Shown here piece by piece: positions 45,168 to 54,795 of a stretch of DNA of 64,000 nucleotides; the stretch's first letter is position 1; the number at the start of each line of letters is the position of its first letter. Source of the DNA: Nocardiopsis sp. FR4 (lineage in GTDB: Bacteria > Actinomycetota > Actinomycetes > Streptosporangiales > Streptosporangiaceae); assembly GCF_009830945.1 (NCBI RefSeq), contig NZ_ML776455.1, positions 62,001 to 126,000 of the forward strand, read 5' to 3'. A program made the translations under genes and the position numbers. Below the pieces are notes generated by a model. That model was given only the letters and a program-made list of their open reading frames with translations, was not told the origin of the DNA and made no database searches.

Positions 45168-45680
45168 GTGAGCTGAAGACCGCGTACGGCGACCGGTGGA
45201 TGCGCTTCCACGGACTGCCGGAGCCGAAGCGTCACCCGGGGCGAGGAGGAGTAAGCGATCGTCCTGGACCGCTACAACACGGTCCTCGACGAGCTCTTCG
45301 CGGGCGGTGAGGCCTACGTCGTGACCACCGACTGGGCCGACCCGTCCGAGCTGCGGTGGTCGGAGCACCGCCGTGCCCTGCGCCCCGAAGGCACGGTGTG
45401 GACCAAGCTGGAGGACACCGACGACCCGGACCTGGAGTTCCACGTCCGCTGGTACTTCTACGCCGACCGCCGCCGCTGGGAGCGCGGCTGCATCGACCCG
45501 CTGCTCCGCGCGGTCGCCGACGACGTACTGCCCGGCGTGTGTCACGGACGGCGGCCTCACCCGGTTCCACCAGCCCCACGACGACGGCGACGCCGACGTC
45601 ATCCTGCCCACGCCCGGGGAGCGCGACCGCCTGCGCGCCCGGTACGCCGCGTGGCTGTCCCGCATCCCCTGGGCTGCTGA
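45168..45680 (+). pseudogene. DUF3885-like gene broken by two frameshifts
   Basis: Three consecutive segments in three frames read as one protein: LKTAYGDRWMRFHGLPEPKR (to ~45240), then IVLDRYNTVLDELFAGG with TTDWAD and FHVRWYFYADRRRWERG (45258-45535), then VTDGGLTRFHQPHDDGDADV and a final ARYAAWLSRIPWA. The wording is that of DUF3885 proteins as I know them. An in-frame TAA at 45252 and the frame changes near 45245 and 45540 make it non-functional unless the sequence has errors. Confidence 0.55.
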
Positions 45681-45721
45681 CCGGACCTTCGCTTACCTGT
45701 GCTCTACCGGTGGGAGGTGTA

Positions 45722-45940
45722 AGCGCGTGGCTCCCGCCGCGCGGACAGACACGGTCTCCGCTCCCGAGGACCCAGTCACGATCCCGGGCGCCGCTATGTC
45801 CGTTCCCTGTACAAGCATCTGGTCCTGCTCTGCTGACTCCTACTCAGGAAGCAGGTGGTGCGGTCAAACGGCAATGACAACGTTATTTTCGAGGCACTTC
45901 GGTCGCTTTCCGGACTGGGCCCTCTCGACGGCACCGCACA
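45722..45940 (+). pseudogene. Decayed copy of the DUF4254/kinase/nucleotidyltransferase gene 3' part
   Basis: Matches 21783-22002 of the element gene: nearly identical over the stretch beginning ccgttccctgtacaagcatc, weaker on both sides, with a one-base gap near 45745 and several nonsense changes. It lies outside attR, so it is not part of the present element. It implies an older copy of the same operon at this site. Confidence 0.75.
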
Positions 45941-47141
45941 CTAGCTTGGGTCCGGGTCTGGAGGACAGGAACATCGAGTAGCCGGGCACAACCTGCACTG
46001 ATATCTAGACTCGCATGATTTTTTGTGGCTCTATGTGTTTCTAAGTCATCTTTGTGGTCGCATGTGAGGATTGTTGTCCTATGGTCACTGTGACCGATTC
46101 TTCTATTGTGTTAACTTATGTGAATTTTCAATGTCTGGGAAAGACAATCGTCCTTGACGTGTGGATGGGGCTGGACAGGCTCGGCATGGTGGGTGAATCC
46201 TGTATCCGCCCAGGTGGGTCGGTCTCCGTGCATTCGGAGCAGGCTCTGTGTGCGGTGCGCTTGACGTGCAGAAACCAGCTCCGTTCGATCGGTGCGGATG
46301 ACAGGGACGTCTCCGGTGTTGTGGGAGGTCCGTCCATGATCGCCGGGTAGGCCTGGAACCGCTTCCACGTGGTCACTCACCGTTTCGCCCCCGGGGTGGG
46401 TGCGGGTGTGTGAACTCTGGCGCTGAGTGCTTTATTTCTTCGCACATCGTTGGAGGGTTCCGAGGCAGGGACGGATATTTTGTGGTTGGCTTAGGGTTTG
46501 AGCGGAGATCTGTCAGGAAACAAGGATCTCCGGGTACAGCTCGCTTGGCCCCCCGAAGCGATTGGCGTGCTCCATGACACCTTCACATCCTCGCCTGGCG
46601 AGATCGCCCGTGTGTGCGGTCTCCGTGAGGTCCCGGAGGTGTGTGCGTGAGACCGCGGCCTCTAGTTCTGAGAAGGCTGCCCAGAACCCCCGAGAAGGTT
46701 GGAGTCTCCCTCACGGGTCGAGTGCTGAGCACCGGTGTGGGCGGGTAGTGCCGCGCGGGCGTCCGTTCGTTCGGTGGTGGGAGTGGGTCAGAGCCTGCGC
46801 CCGCATCCGATCCGAACGAGGGTTACGGTCATCTGGGGTGTCCTGGTGCTTCCTGGAGCTCTGTCCGAAAAGGAAGAGGTCGGACCTCTTTCGGCGGCAG
46901 CGCCTCCGGATGGTATCGGTGCATGTCAGATGCTTGGTTCATCCGCTGGGACGCAGGGTGTCGATGACCGCTCGGAGGTATCCTGCTGCTCCTGCGGGAG
47001 GTGTTCCTGCTATTTCGGCTAGGATTCAAGCTGGGTTAGGTTTTGACTGTTACCTTCCTGTCAAGATAAACTACCAGCTTGTAGATCTGTGTGCTCCGAG
47101 TGGAACCGTGTCGGTCGGGAGTGCGGCAGGCAGGCACGAAA
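45941..47141. other. Low-GC accessory stretch without confident genes
   Basis: Bases ~46005-46140 are clearly AT-richer than the surroundings. Short frames occur on both strands (for example minus 46128-46376 and plus 46562-47296) but none shows a recognisable domain, and their composition is ambiguous. It is probably decayed mobile DNA. Confidence 0.4.
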
Positions 47142-47194
47142 GCCTGGCCGCGCCCGACTCCGAGATATTTCGGAGCCCGGAGGCGCGGCCAGGC
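47142..47194. repeat. Large composite palindrome
   Basis: A perfect 13-bp outer stem (gcctggccgcgcc, 47142-47154; partner 47182-47194) encloses a 6-bp inner stem ctccga/tcggag (47158-47163, 47170-47175). It is in non-coding DNA and could be a structured RNA, a strong terminator or a protein-binding site. Confidence 0.6.
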
Positions 47195-47239
47195 CTGTCG
47201 GGATGTCGATCCGCCACGGACTCGCCGCGGCGATGGACT

Positions 47240-47264
47240 CACCCTTGGTTGTCCGCCAAGGGTG
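47240..47264. terminator. 9-bp hairpin
   Basis: Arms cacccttgg and ccaagggtg with a seven-base loop. It follows the larger palindrome by 45 bases. Confidence 0.45.
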
Positions 47265-47324
47265 GTAGGCGATGGAACCCGTTGCAGAGCGGCTGAAAAC
47301 TCGTACGTGGTTTCATCGGAGGGC

Positions 47325-47352
47325 CCTGGGGGAGGGTTAGCCTTCCCCCAGG
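47325..47352 (-). terminator. Terminator overlapping the end of the small membrane gene
   Basis: Arms cctggggga (47325-47333) and tcccccagg (47344-47352). The stop codon of the minus-strand gene at 47337 falls in the loop, a typical place for an intrinsic terminator of that gene. Confidence 0.55.
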
Positions 47353-47597
47353 ATTCCCCTCATCGCCGTGGACACCCCCTGGGGAGCAGTGATCCACGCG
47401 GGCCAAGCCCACGCAGCCAACCACTCGAGCCAGCCGAGTACTCCCAGCATCTCCAGGCAGAGTCCGGCGATGATGGTCGCGAGTACGCGGATCCCCAGTT
47501 GGTAGACGATGCGCGGCACTCGTTTGGTTCCGCTGTTGGACCCCTCCTTTCTCTTTCTCGGAGGACGCCTCCAGAAGAAGGCGTTTCGTCGTTGCAT
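47337..47597 (-). CDS. Small membrane protein, unknown
   Basis: 86 aa. The first ~30 residues are strongly basic (RRNAFFWRRPPRKRKEG), followed by a hydrophobic helix (LGIRVLATIIAGLCLEMLGV) and a Trp-rich second hydrophobic part (WLEWLAAWAWPAW). GAGAGG lies nine bases before the ATG and a hairpin sits at the stop. No family recognised. The cytoplasmic basic tail plus one or two membrane helices resembles small membrane peptides or holins, which is only a comparison. Confidence 0.55.
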   Translation of the reverse strand: MQRRNAFFWRRPPRKRKEGSNSGTKRVPRIVYQLGIRVLATIIAGLCLEMLGVLGWLEWLAAWAWPAWITAPQGVSTAMRGILGEG

Positions 47598-48051
47598 GAC
47601 CGTTTTCCTCTCATTTTTGGAGCGAGGTCGCGGATCGACCCCCTTGGCCGAGGGGGTCGTGTGCGGGAGAAAAACGGTCTTCAGGACAATCTAGCGTCAG
47701 GTTCCAGGTGAGGCGCAACTCAGGTCAGCGGGTCGTTGGTCTAGCCCGGATGGGTTTCGCATACCAGCCCTGAGTGGTCCATGGCTACCCCCTTTGTGGC
47801 ATCGATCTGACTTGGTAAGCGTTTTCCTATGCATGTATGCCAGTGTCCGCATACCAAAGAAAGAGTATTCGGTGCAACATGGCACACTGCAATGTGTACC
47901 GGAAGTCAGCGCATTGAGGGGTTGGCCGCTCGTATGCGTGCGAGCCCCGAAAGTCGGATCCAGGTGGAGCGGGGCGCCATGATGTGCGTCACATCGCTGT
48001 TCCGCGTCATCAGCTTCGACGGTGACACGCACCCGAAAGGAAGGACGAGCC

Positions 48052-48921
48052 ATGATCGATGATCGCGGACCAGTAGTCCATCAGGCCCTGCTCACGGACC
48101 GGCTGGTGCGGCTGCGCCAGAGTCGTGGGCTGACCCAGGAGCAGGTGGCCGGTTCCCTGGATTGGTCTGTCTCCAAGGTGATCCGCTACGAGAAGGGCCA
48201 GCAGGTCATCTCCAAGGTGTCCCTCAACGCACTCTTGGACCTGTACAAGGTGGCCAGGACCCGTGAAGGCGAGGAGTTGGTCCGCCTGGGTGAAGGAGCG
48301 CGTCAGAAGGCGTGGTGGAGCGACTTCCGTCGGGTGATGAAGCCCGACTACACGCGCTATGTGGGCTTGGAGGCCGGAGCGTCCTCGATCTTACAGTTCC
48401 AGGCCACAGTGGTTCCTGGGCTGTTGCAGACCCACGAGTATGCCCGAGCTGTCACCAAAGCGGTGGTCCACGGAAGCGATGCCGACCTCATCGTCGATGT
48501 TCGTCGGCGCAGGCAGCGCCACATCGAGGAACGTGCCGTGCGCCCCAAGCAGACGTATGTGCTCGACGAGGCGGTTATTCGGCGGCACGTGGGAGTGCGT
48601 GAAGACCCGAACATCATGCCGCTGCAGCTGTGGGCACTCGTCCATGCCGCCCGGAGTCCGCATGTGGACATACGGATCATTCCCTTTGGTGTGGGAGAGC
48701 ACTTTGGATTTCGTGGCTCATTTACCATCCTGAAGTTCGATGGTGTGCTCGGAGAAATTCTTTACACAGAGAGCGATGGGAGATGTGTTGTCTCTGACAA
48801 GGAATACCGTGTCAGGAGACACAGGGAAAGAGTGGAAGATCTGATTTCTAATAACACTCTTGGCAGTGAGGAGTCTGTGTCGATGATCGAGTCGGTTGCG
48901 ATTGAAATGAAAGTTTCATGA
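48052..48921 (+). CDS. XRE-family regulator with DUF5753
   Basis: 289 aa. HTH at residues ~15-70 (LTQEQVAGSLDWSVSKVIRY), then DUF5753 (ATVVPGLLQTHEYARAVTKA; HVDIRIIPFGVGEHFGF). ATG 48052 follows AAGGAAGGA; an in-frame start at 48022 has no such site. The last ~40 codons turn AT-rich, unlike the rest, which suggests either transfer or erosion at the 3' end. A DUF397 gene follows ~200 bases downstream. Confidence 0.87.
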   Translation: MIDDRGPVVHQALLTDRLVRLRQSRGLTQEQVAGSLDWSVSKVIRYEKGQQVISKVSLNALLDLYKVARTREGEELVRLGEGARQKAWWSDFRRVMKPDYTRYVGLEAGASSILQFQATVVPGLLQTHEYARAVTKAVVHGSDADLIVDVRRRRQRHIEERAVRPKQTYVLDEAVIRRHVGVREDPNIMPLQLWALVHAARSPHVDIRIIPFGVGEHFGFRGSFTILKFDGVLGEILYTESDGRCVVSDKEYRVRRHRERVEDLISNNTLGSEESVSMIESVAIEMKVS

Positions 48922-49129
48922 GTGCTGTACTGTCCGTTTTTTAGGATTGGCGAGTGAGTCCATCCAGGGTCGGCGGCTGATGTCGTCCTGAATTTTACTG
49001 GTGGATTTCTCATTCGAGATCTACACTTGTCGCTGCCAGGCCGGTACGCTTTTTCTGGACTTCACCAGGAGCCGTGTCGTCGGCGGTCAGGGCCGTGTGC
49101 CCTGACTCCCCCAGCGCCGAGGAGAGTGG

Positions 49130-49345
49130 ATGCCTCTACCGAAAGCTTTGCCGCCACGGTGGCACACCAGTACTCACAGTGACGACATACAGTGTGTCGA
49201 GGTCGCCTTCAAGATCCAGAGGATCTTGGTTCGCGACTCGAAGAGTCCCGCTGGCCCGTTCTTCACCTTCCACGGTCAAGAATGGGTCTGTTTCGTCCTC
49301 TCGATCGGTGGCATCGTCGGGAGGAGAGCGGTGGTTCAGCCCTGA
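49130..49345 (+). CDS. DUF397 domain protein
   Basis: 71 aa with the DUF397 pattern WHTSTHSDDIQCVEVA, then VRDSKSP and EWVCFVLSI. GGAGAG lies just before the ATG. It is the usual partner of the XRE-DUF5753 regulator upstream. The C-terminal ~12 residues (GRRAVVQP) extend beyond the family end. Confidence 0.75.
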   Translation: MPLPKALPPRWHTSTHSDDIQCVEVAFKIQRILVRDSKSPAGPFFTFHGQEWVCFVLSIGGIVGRRAVVQP

Positions 49346-50037
49346 CACGGAATTTATCCGTCTTACGGCTACGTGTTACGCGGTTTGCGTTCTTCCGCAA
49401 GGAGGGCTGGATGTGGCGCTGGGGATCGGTGTTCCCAATGTGCCAGCGGAGATTGGCGATAGGGTGACCTGGGCTCTCCCTGCCATCGTTCGCCGTGTAT
49501 TCGACGCTCCGACGTGGGATTATTCGTACGTATGGCAACGAGTGCGTACCAGATTCCCGGAGTAGCTCTCGGGCAGAGCGTCGGGCTGCACGCCGAATAC
49601 GCCTACTGGTGGTCCCGACCCTGGTACTCCGGCCGTAGACCGTGGTTCTCATGATCGGAGGGCTTTGGCAACGTTGGCGGCTACGGAGCACGTGGGCCTG
49701 GTCGCCTACGTACTATCGCGTGGGATTACGCGGTGAGCCGGGTTCATCGCCCGCTGTCGACGTGTGGTTTACGAGTTGGTACGCGGTAGCAGCTAAAGCG
49801 GTCGATGGAGGGCTGTGGCCCTTCCTGGCCATGGCGATCGAGGTTGACGTGCGCTTTCGGTCACCCCTGGCTTAGGCGTCCCCCGGCACACTTGTCCGCG
49901 CTCCCGGGAGGACTCCGTCCCTTGGTCAGCGACTGTCGTCGAAGACCACCGACACCGGGGCCGCACCGCAGGTAGACGGAGTCTGCGCGGGCACACCGTT
50001 CCCCTGGTCGGGAGCGGGCTTCCCCGAGGTTCCGGGG
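49346..50037. other. Stretch without confident genes
   Basis: A plus-strand frame to 49565 has a protein-like end (VTWALPAIVRRVFDAPTWDY) and another runs 49642-49875 (Trp/Tyr-rich), but neither has a recognisable domain or convincing start. They may be pieces of one decayed gene. Confidence 0.35.
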
Positions 50038-51306
50038 TCAGCGGTCCTCGCCGTGCACGGGGCCGGGGGTGCCGTTGCCGTCGGTCAGCTGCGGCTCACC
50101 GGTGGCGCTCTCGGCCAGCCACTCGTCGAAGCCCAGCTGGAAGTAGCTCCAGCCGTTGTCCCACTCCACCTGGCGGTCGGTGCCGGTGGTCTCCAGCACG
50201 TCGCCCATCAGGGTGTTCTCGAAGAACCACAGGGCGTCCTCCATGCGCAGGTTGGTGCAGCCGTTGGAGGTGTTGGCCGTGCCGATGTTGGGGTTGTAGG
50301 ACGCCTCGTGCACGTACTCGCCGCTGTTGGTGGTGCGCACCGCGTAGGAGACCACGGTGTTGTAGCCGGGGAGGTCGTCGGGGATGGCGGTGGTGCTGGA
50401 GTCCATCTCCTCGGTCTCCTTGTGCGACATGAGGACGTGGACACCGCTGGTGGTGGTGTTGAAGTGGGTGGTGGCGGCGCCGTTGCTCACCGGCAGGGTG
50501 CGCTCGTGCTCGCCGTCCACGGTGATGACCATCTCGTGGTCGGGCACGTGCATGGTGGCGATGAGTTCGCGGCCGACCTCGAACTCCACCCGGTAGTCGC
50601 GCAGTCCGTAGACGCCCTCGGAGGCCTCCACGCCCGCCAGGTTCATGTCGACGGTGACGGTCTGGTACGGCTCCCAGTACTCCTCGGGCCGGAAGACCGC
50701 GGTGGTGTCGCCCAGCCACCGCCACGAGCCCCGGGTCGGGTGCTCGGAGGTGACCTCCATGGAGTTCTCGACCTGCGCCTTGTTGGTCACCGGCTGGGTG
50801 AAGTTGACGGTGAGGGGCATCCCCACGCCCACGGTCTGGCCGCTGTTGGGGAAGTTCGAGGCCAGGTCCAGGCCCCGGCCGGGTTCGGCGGCCAGCGTGG
50901 TGAATTCCGCGACCGCCTCGGCGGCGGTGCCGTCGGGGCCCTCGGCGACCGCGGTGACCGTGACCTCCGCGCCGGGGCGCAGGTTCCAGTCGCTGACCCA
51001 GACGGCCCCGTCCTCGGCGAGGGTGCCGGTCATCCCGTACAGCCCGGGGTCGTCGCCCTCGACCTCCTCGGCGACGGCCTGGTCCACGCGCACGTCGGTG
51101 ATGGTGCCGCCCTCGGCCGACACCCGCACCGGGGTGTTCGGCGCGACCTCGGAGGCGCCCGCCTCGGGCGTGATGCTGACGGCGACGCCGCCTCCGGCCG
51201 CGGCCTGCGGCTCGGCCTCGCCGGGGCTGCACGCGGAGACGGTCAGCGCGAGCGCCATGAGCCCGATGCCGTACCTGCGGGCCGCCGCCCGGGGGAACCT
51301 GGCCAT
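50038..51306 (-). CDS. L,D-transpeptidase lipoprotein (LdtMt2-like)
   Basis: 422 aa exported lipoprotein that makes 3-3 cross-links in peptidoglycan. The lipobox is in LALTVSACSPG near residue 27. Two Ig-like domains follow (ITPEAGASEVAPNTPVRVS; PNSGQTVGVGMPLTVNF), then the YkuD catalytic domain (VPDHEMVITVDGEHERTLPV) with HEASYNPNIG and the nucleophile Cys in TSNGCTNLRMEDA. The usual SHGC reads SNGC here. The ATG at 51306 has AGGAGG nine bases upstream; a GTG at 51342 lacks one. The gene is divergent from the B12 importer. Confidence 0.9.
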   Translation of the reverse strand: MARFPRAAARRYGIGLMALALTVSACSPGEAEPQAAAGGGVAVSITPEAGASEVAPNTPVRVSAEGGTITDVRVDQAVAEEVEGDDPGLYGMTGTLAEDGAVWVSDWNLRPGAEVTVTAVAEGPDGTAAEAVAEFTTLAAEPGRGLDLASNFPNSGQTVGVGMPLTVNFTQPVTNKAQVENSMEVTSEHPTRGSWRWLGDTTAVFRPEEYWEPYQTVTVDMNLAGVEASEGVYGLRDYRVEFEVGRELIATMHVPDHEMVITVDGEHERTLPVSNGAATTHFNTTTSGVHVLMSHKETEEMDSSTTAIPDDLPGYNTVVSYAVRTTNSGEYVHEASYNPNIGTANTSNGCTNLRMEDALWFFENTLMGDVLETTGTDRQVEWDNGWSYFQLGFDEWLAESATGEPQLTDGNGTPGPVHGEDR

Positions 51307-51492
51307 CCCTGTGAACCTCCTGCTGCCGTGTGCGTGCTTCACACGTCATAGGACCCCTGGCGGCGGGGAAAGTTCACTTATCGGGGAGATTTTCCGGTTT
51401 TCGGTGCTCGGCCCGCCGGGTGCGGCGGACCGGACCGGGAGCTCCGATCCTCCGGGACTGTCGGTGCCGGAGGGCGCCTTGCTATTCTTCCC

Positions 51493-51680
51493 GGGCCAGT
51501 CGTACCACTCCGGTGGTCAGGGAATCCGGTGCGAATCCGGAACTGACGCGCAGCGGTGAGGGGGACGGGCGGGGTACTCACGCCACTGGGGCGCGGCCGT
51601 ACCGACCACGGCGTCGGAGCGGCCCGGCCTGGGAAGGCACCCCGTCCGGACGAACCCGAGTCCGAAGACCTGCTGGCCCC
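51493..51680 (+). ncRNA. Cobalamin riboswitch upstream of the ABC importer
   Basis: The core ggaatccggtgcgaatccgg is followed by the conserved aactgacgcgcagcggtgag. A B12 box (gagtccgaagacctgctgg) lies at 51659-51677. The ends pair as gggccag (51493-51499) with ctggccc (51673-51679), forming P1. A TATTCT -10-like box (51483-51488) would start transcription just before. Adenosylcobalamin binding should lower expression of the downstream importer genes. Confidence 0.88.
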
Positions 51681-51745
51681 TCCGCGTCGAGTGCGCGGGG
51701 GAGAACCCGTGCCAGGCTCCGCGTTCGAGCCCCGACATCCAAGGC

Positions 51746-52792
51746 ATGCCCATGCTGCGCTCCGCGCTCGCCCCCGCCGCCCTGCTCCTCTCCTCCCTGG
51801 CGCTCACCTCCTGCGGAACCCCTCCGCAGGAGGAGTCCTCCGGAACGGAGTCCGCCTCCGCCGCCGGCTACCCGCGGACCCTCGACAACTGCGGCCACGA
51901 GGTCGTCCTCGACGCGCCGCCCGAGCGCGTCGTCTCCCTCAACCAGGGCAGCACCGAGATCCTGCTCTCCCTGGGCCTGGCGGATCGTCTGGCCGGCACC
52001 GCCACCTGGACCGACCCGGTGATGGAGGGGCTGGAGGAGGCCAACGCGTCCGTGCCCCGGCTGGCCGACGACAACCCCTCCTTCGAGAGGGTGCTGGAGG
52101 CCGAACCGGACTTCGTGACCGCCTCCTTCGTCTCCACGCTCGGCCCGGGCGGCGTCGCCACCCGCGAGCAGTTCGCCGAGCTGGGCGTGCCCACGTACGT
52201 CTCCCCGTCCGACTGCGCCGCGGGCAAGGACAACGAGAGCGGCGGGGACGGGTCCCGCAGCGAACCGCTCACCCTGGACACCGTCTACGGCGAGGTCCGC
52301 GACCTGGCCGCGGCCTTCGGCGAGCAGGAGCGCGGTGAGGAGCTCGTCGCCGAACTGGAGGGCCGGGTGGCGGCGGCGACCGAGGGCCTGGACGCCTCGG
52401 ACGTCTCCCTCATGTACTGGTTCGCCAACTCCGAGTCCCCCTACCTCGCCGGGTGCTGCGGCGCCCCCGGCGCCATCACCGACGCGGTCGGCGCGCGCAA
52501 CGTCTTCGACGACACCCACGACGAGTGGCCCCAGATCAACTGGGAGACCGTCGCCGACCGCGACCCGGACGCCATCGTGCTCGGCGACCTGACCCGCGAG
52601 TCCCAGACCGCCGAGACCGCCGAGGCCAAGATCGCCTTCCTGGAGTCCCACCCCGCCACCCGCAACCTCACCGCCGTGCGCGAGGAGCGGTACATCCTGC
52701 TCAGCGGCCAGTCGATGAACCCCACGATCCGCACGGTCGAGGGGATCGAGCGGGTCGCCGAAGGCCTGCGGGACCTCGGGCTCACGCGGTGA
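51746..52792 (+). CDS. btuF: Cobalamin (or siderophore) ABC transporter substrate-binding lipoprotein
   Basis: 348 aa. Signal peptide with lipobox LALTSCG near residue 23, then a periplasmic-binding fold of the BtuF/FecB class (PERVVSLNQGSTEILLSLGL; LEAEPDFVTASF). The riboswitch directly upstream and the permease and ATPase downstream argue for corrinoid uptake rather than iron. ATG 51746, or ATG 51752 two codons later. Confidence 0.85.
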   Translation: MPMLRSALAPAALLLSSLALTSCGTPPQEESSGTESASAAGYPRTLDNCGHEVVLDAPPERVVSLNQGSTEILLSLGLADRLAGTATWTDPVMEGLEEANASVPRLADDNPSFERVLEAEPDFVTASFVSTLGPGGVATREQFAELGVPTYVSPSDCAAGKDNESGGDGSRSEPLTLDTVYGEVRDLAAAFGEQERGEELVAELEGRVAAATEGLDASDVSLMYWFANSESPYLAGCCGAPGAITDAVGARNVFDDTHDEWPQINWETVADRDPDAIVLGDLTRESQTAETAEAKIAFLESHPATRNLTAVREERYILLSGQSMNPTIRTVEGIERVAEGLRDLGLTR

Positions 52793-53801
52793 GCGGCGCC
52801 CGTGCGGCGCTGCTCGTCTCCGGGGGACTGGCGGTCCTGGCCGTGTCCGTCTCGGTCGCGGTGACCATCGGCCCCGCCGACATCGCTCCGGACCAGGTCT
52901 GGCGGTCGGCGGCCGCCCGCCTCGGGTTCGGGGCCAGTCCCCTGTCACCGCTGCGCGAGGGCATCGTGTGGAACCTGCGCATGCCCCGCACCCTGCTCGC
53001 CGCGGTCTGCGGGGCGGGGCTGGCCCTGTGCGGCGCGGTCATGCAGTCCCTGCTCCGCAACCCGCTGGCGGACCCCTTCGTGCTCGGGGTCTCCTCCGGG
53101 GCCTCCACCGGGGCGGTCGCCGTGCTCGTCCTGGGCTGGGGCGGGGGAGCGGTGTCCCTGTCGGCGGGCGCCTTCTCCGGGGCCCTGCTCTCCTTCGGCA
53201 TGGTCGTCGTGCTCAGCCAGGTCCTGGGCGCGAGCATGGACCGCGTCGTGCTGTCCGGGGTCGCGGCCATGCAGCTGTTCTCCGCGCTGACGTCGTTCAT
53301 CGTGCTGACCTCGGCGGACGCCGAGACCACGCGGGGCGTGCTGTTCTGGCTGCTCGGCTCGCTCGGCGGCGCCGGGTGGACCGACGTGGTGCTGTGCGGG
53401 GCGGTGCTGCTCGGCGTGCTCGCCGTGTGCCTGGCGCACACCACCACCCTGGACGCCTTCGCCTTCGGTGAGGAGGCCGCGGCGAACCTGGGGGTGCGGG
53501 TGGCGCGGGCCCGGCTGCTGCTGCTGAGCGCCACGGCCCTGCTCACCGCGGCCCTGGTCAGCTCGGCCGGGGCGATCGGCTTCGTGGGGCTGGTGCTGCC
53601 GCACGCCGCCCGCGCGCTCACCGGCTCCGCCCACGCCAGGCTCCTGCCCGTCACCGCGCTGAGCGGAGCGGTCTTCCTGGTGTGGGTGGACACGGTCGCC
53701 CGCACCGCGCTGGACCCCCGGGAGATCCCGGTGGGGGTGGTGACCTCGCTCATCGGCGTGCCCGCCTTCATCGCCGTGCTCTACCGCGCCAGGAGGCAGA
53801 C

Positions 53802-53805
<4 letters not shown>
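52789..53805 (+). CDS. btuC: FecCD/BtuC-type ABC permease
   Basis: 338 aa with about nine or ten hydrophobic helices and the family segments LRMPRTLLAAVCGAGLALCG, LLRNPLADPFVLGVSSGAS and GAIGFVGLVLPHAAR. GTG 52789 overlaps the binding-protein stop (GTGA). Membrane channel of the riboswitch-controlled importer. Confidence 0.9.
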
Positions 53806-54638
<833 letters not shown>

Positions 54639-54654
54639 GCGAACGGCTAGGGTG

Positions 54655-54790
54655 TTGGCGCTCGTGGTGCAGGAACCCGGTGCGAGTCCGGGGCGGTTCC
54701 GCCACTGTGACGCCCCCGCACGGGGGCCAGCCAGACACTGGCCCCGGGCAGTCCGACCGCCGATGGGGCGAGAACCCCGAGGGAGGAATC
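54655..54790 (+). ncRNA. Cobalamin riboswitch upstream of cobN
   Basis: The conserved ggaacccggtgcgagtccgg is followed by ggcggttccgccactgtga, and the B12 box reads agccagacactggcc. A ggggcgagaacccc hairpin lies close to the ribosome site of cobN (GGGAGGAATC), in a position to block initiation. TAGGGT just before (54647-54652) could be the -10 box. Confidence 0.9.
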
Positions 54791-54795
54791 CGGCC

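Noticed and set aside
46562..47296. 244-codon plus-strand frame
   Set aside because: Arg/Ser/Pro-rich, no domain, runs through the large palindrome at 47142-47194, and codon use is unlike the neighbours.
50053..51351. Open frame antisense to the L,D-transpeptidase
   Set aside because: Gly/Val/His-rich shadow of a confidently identified gene.
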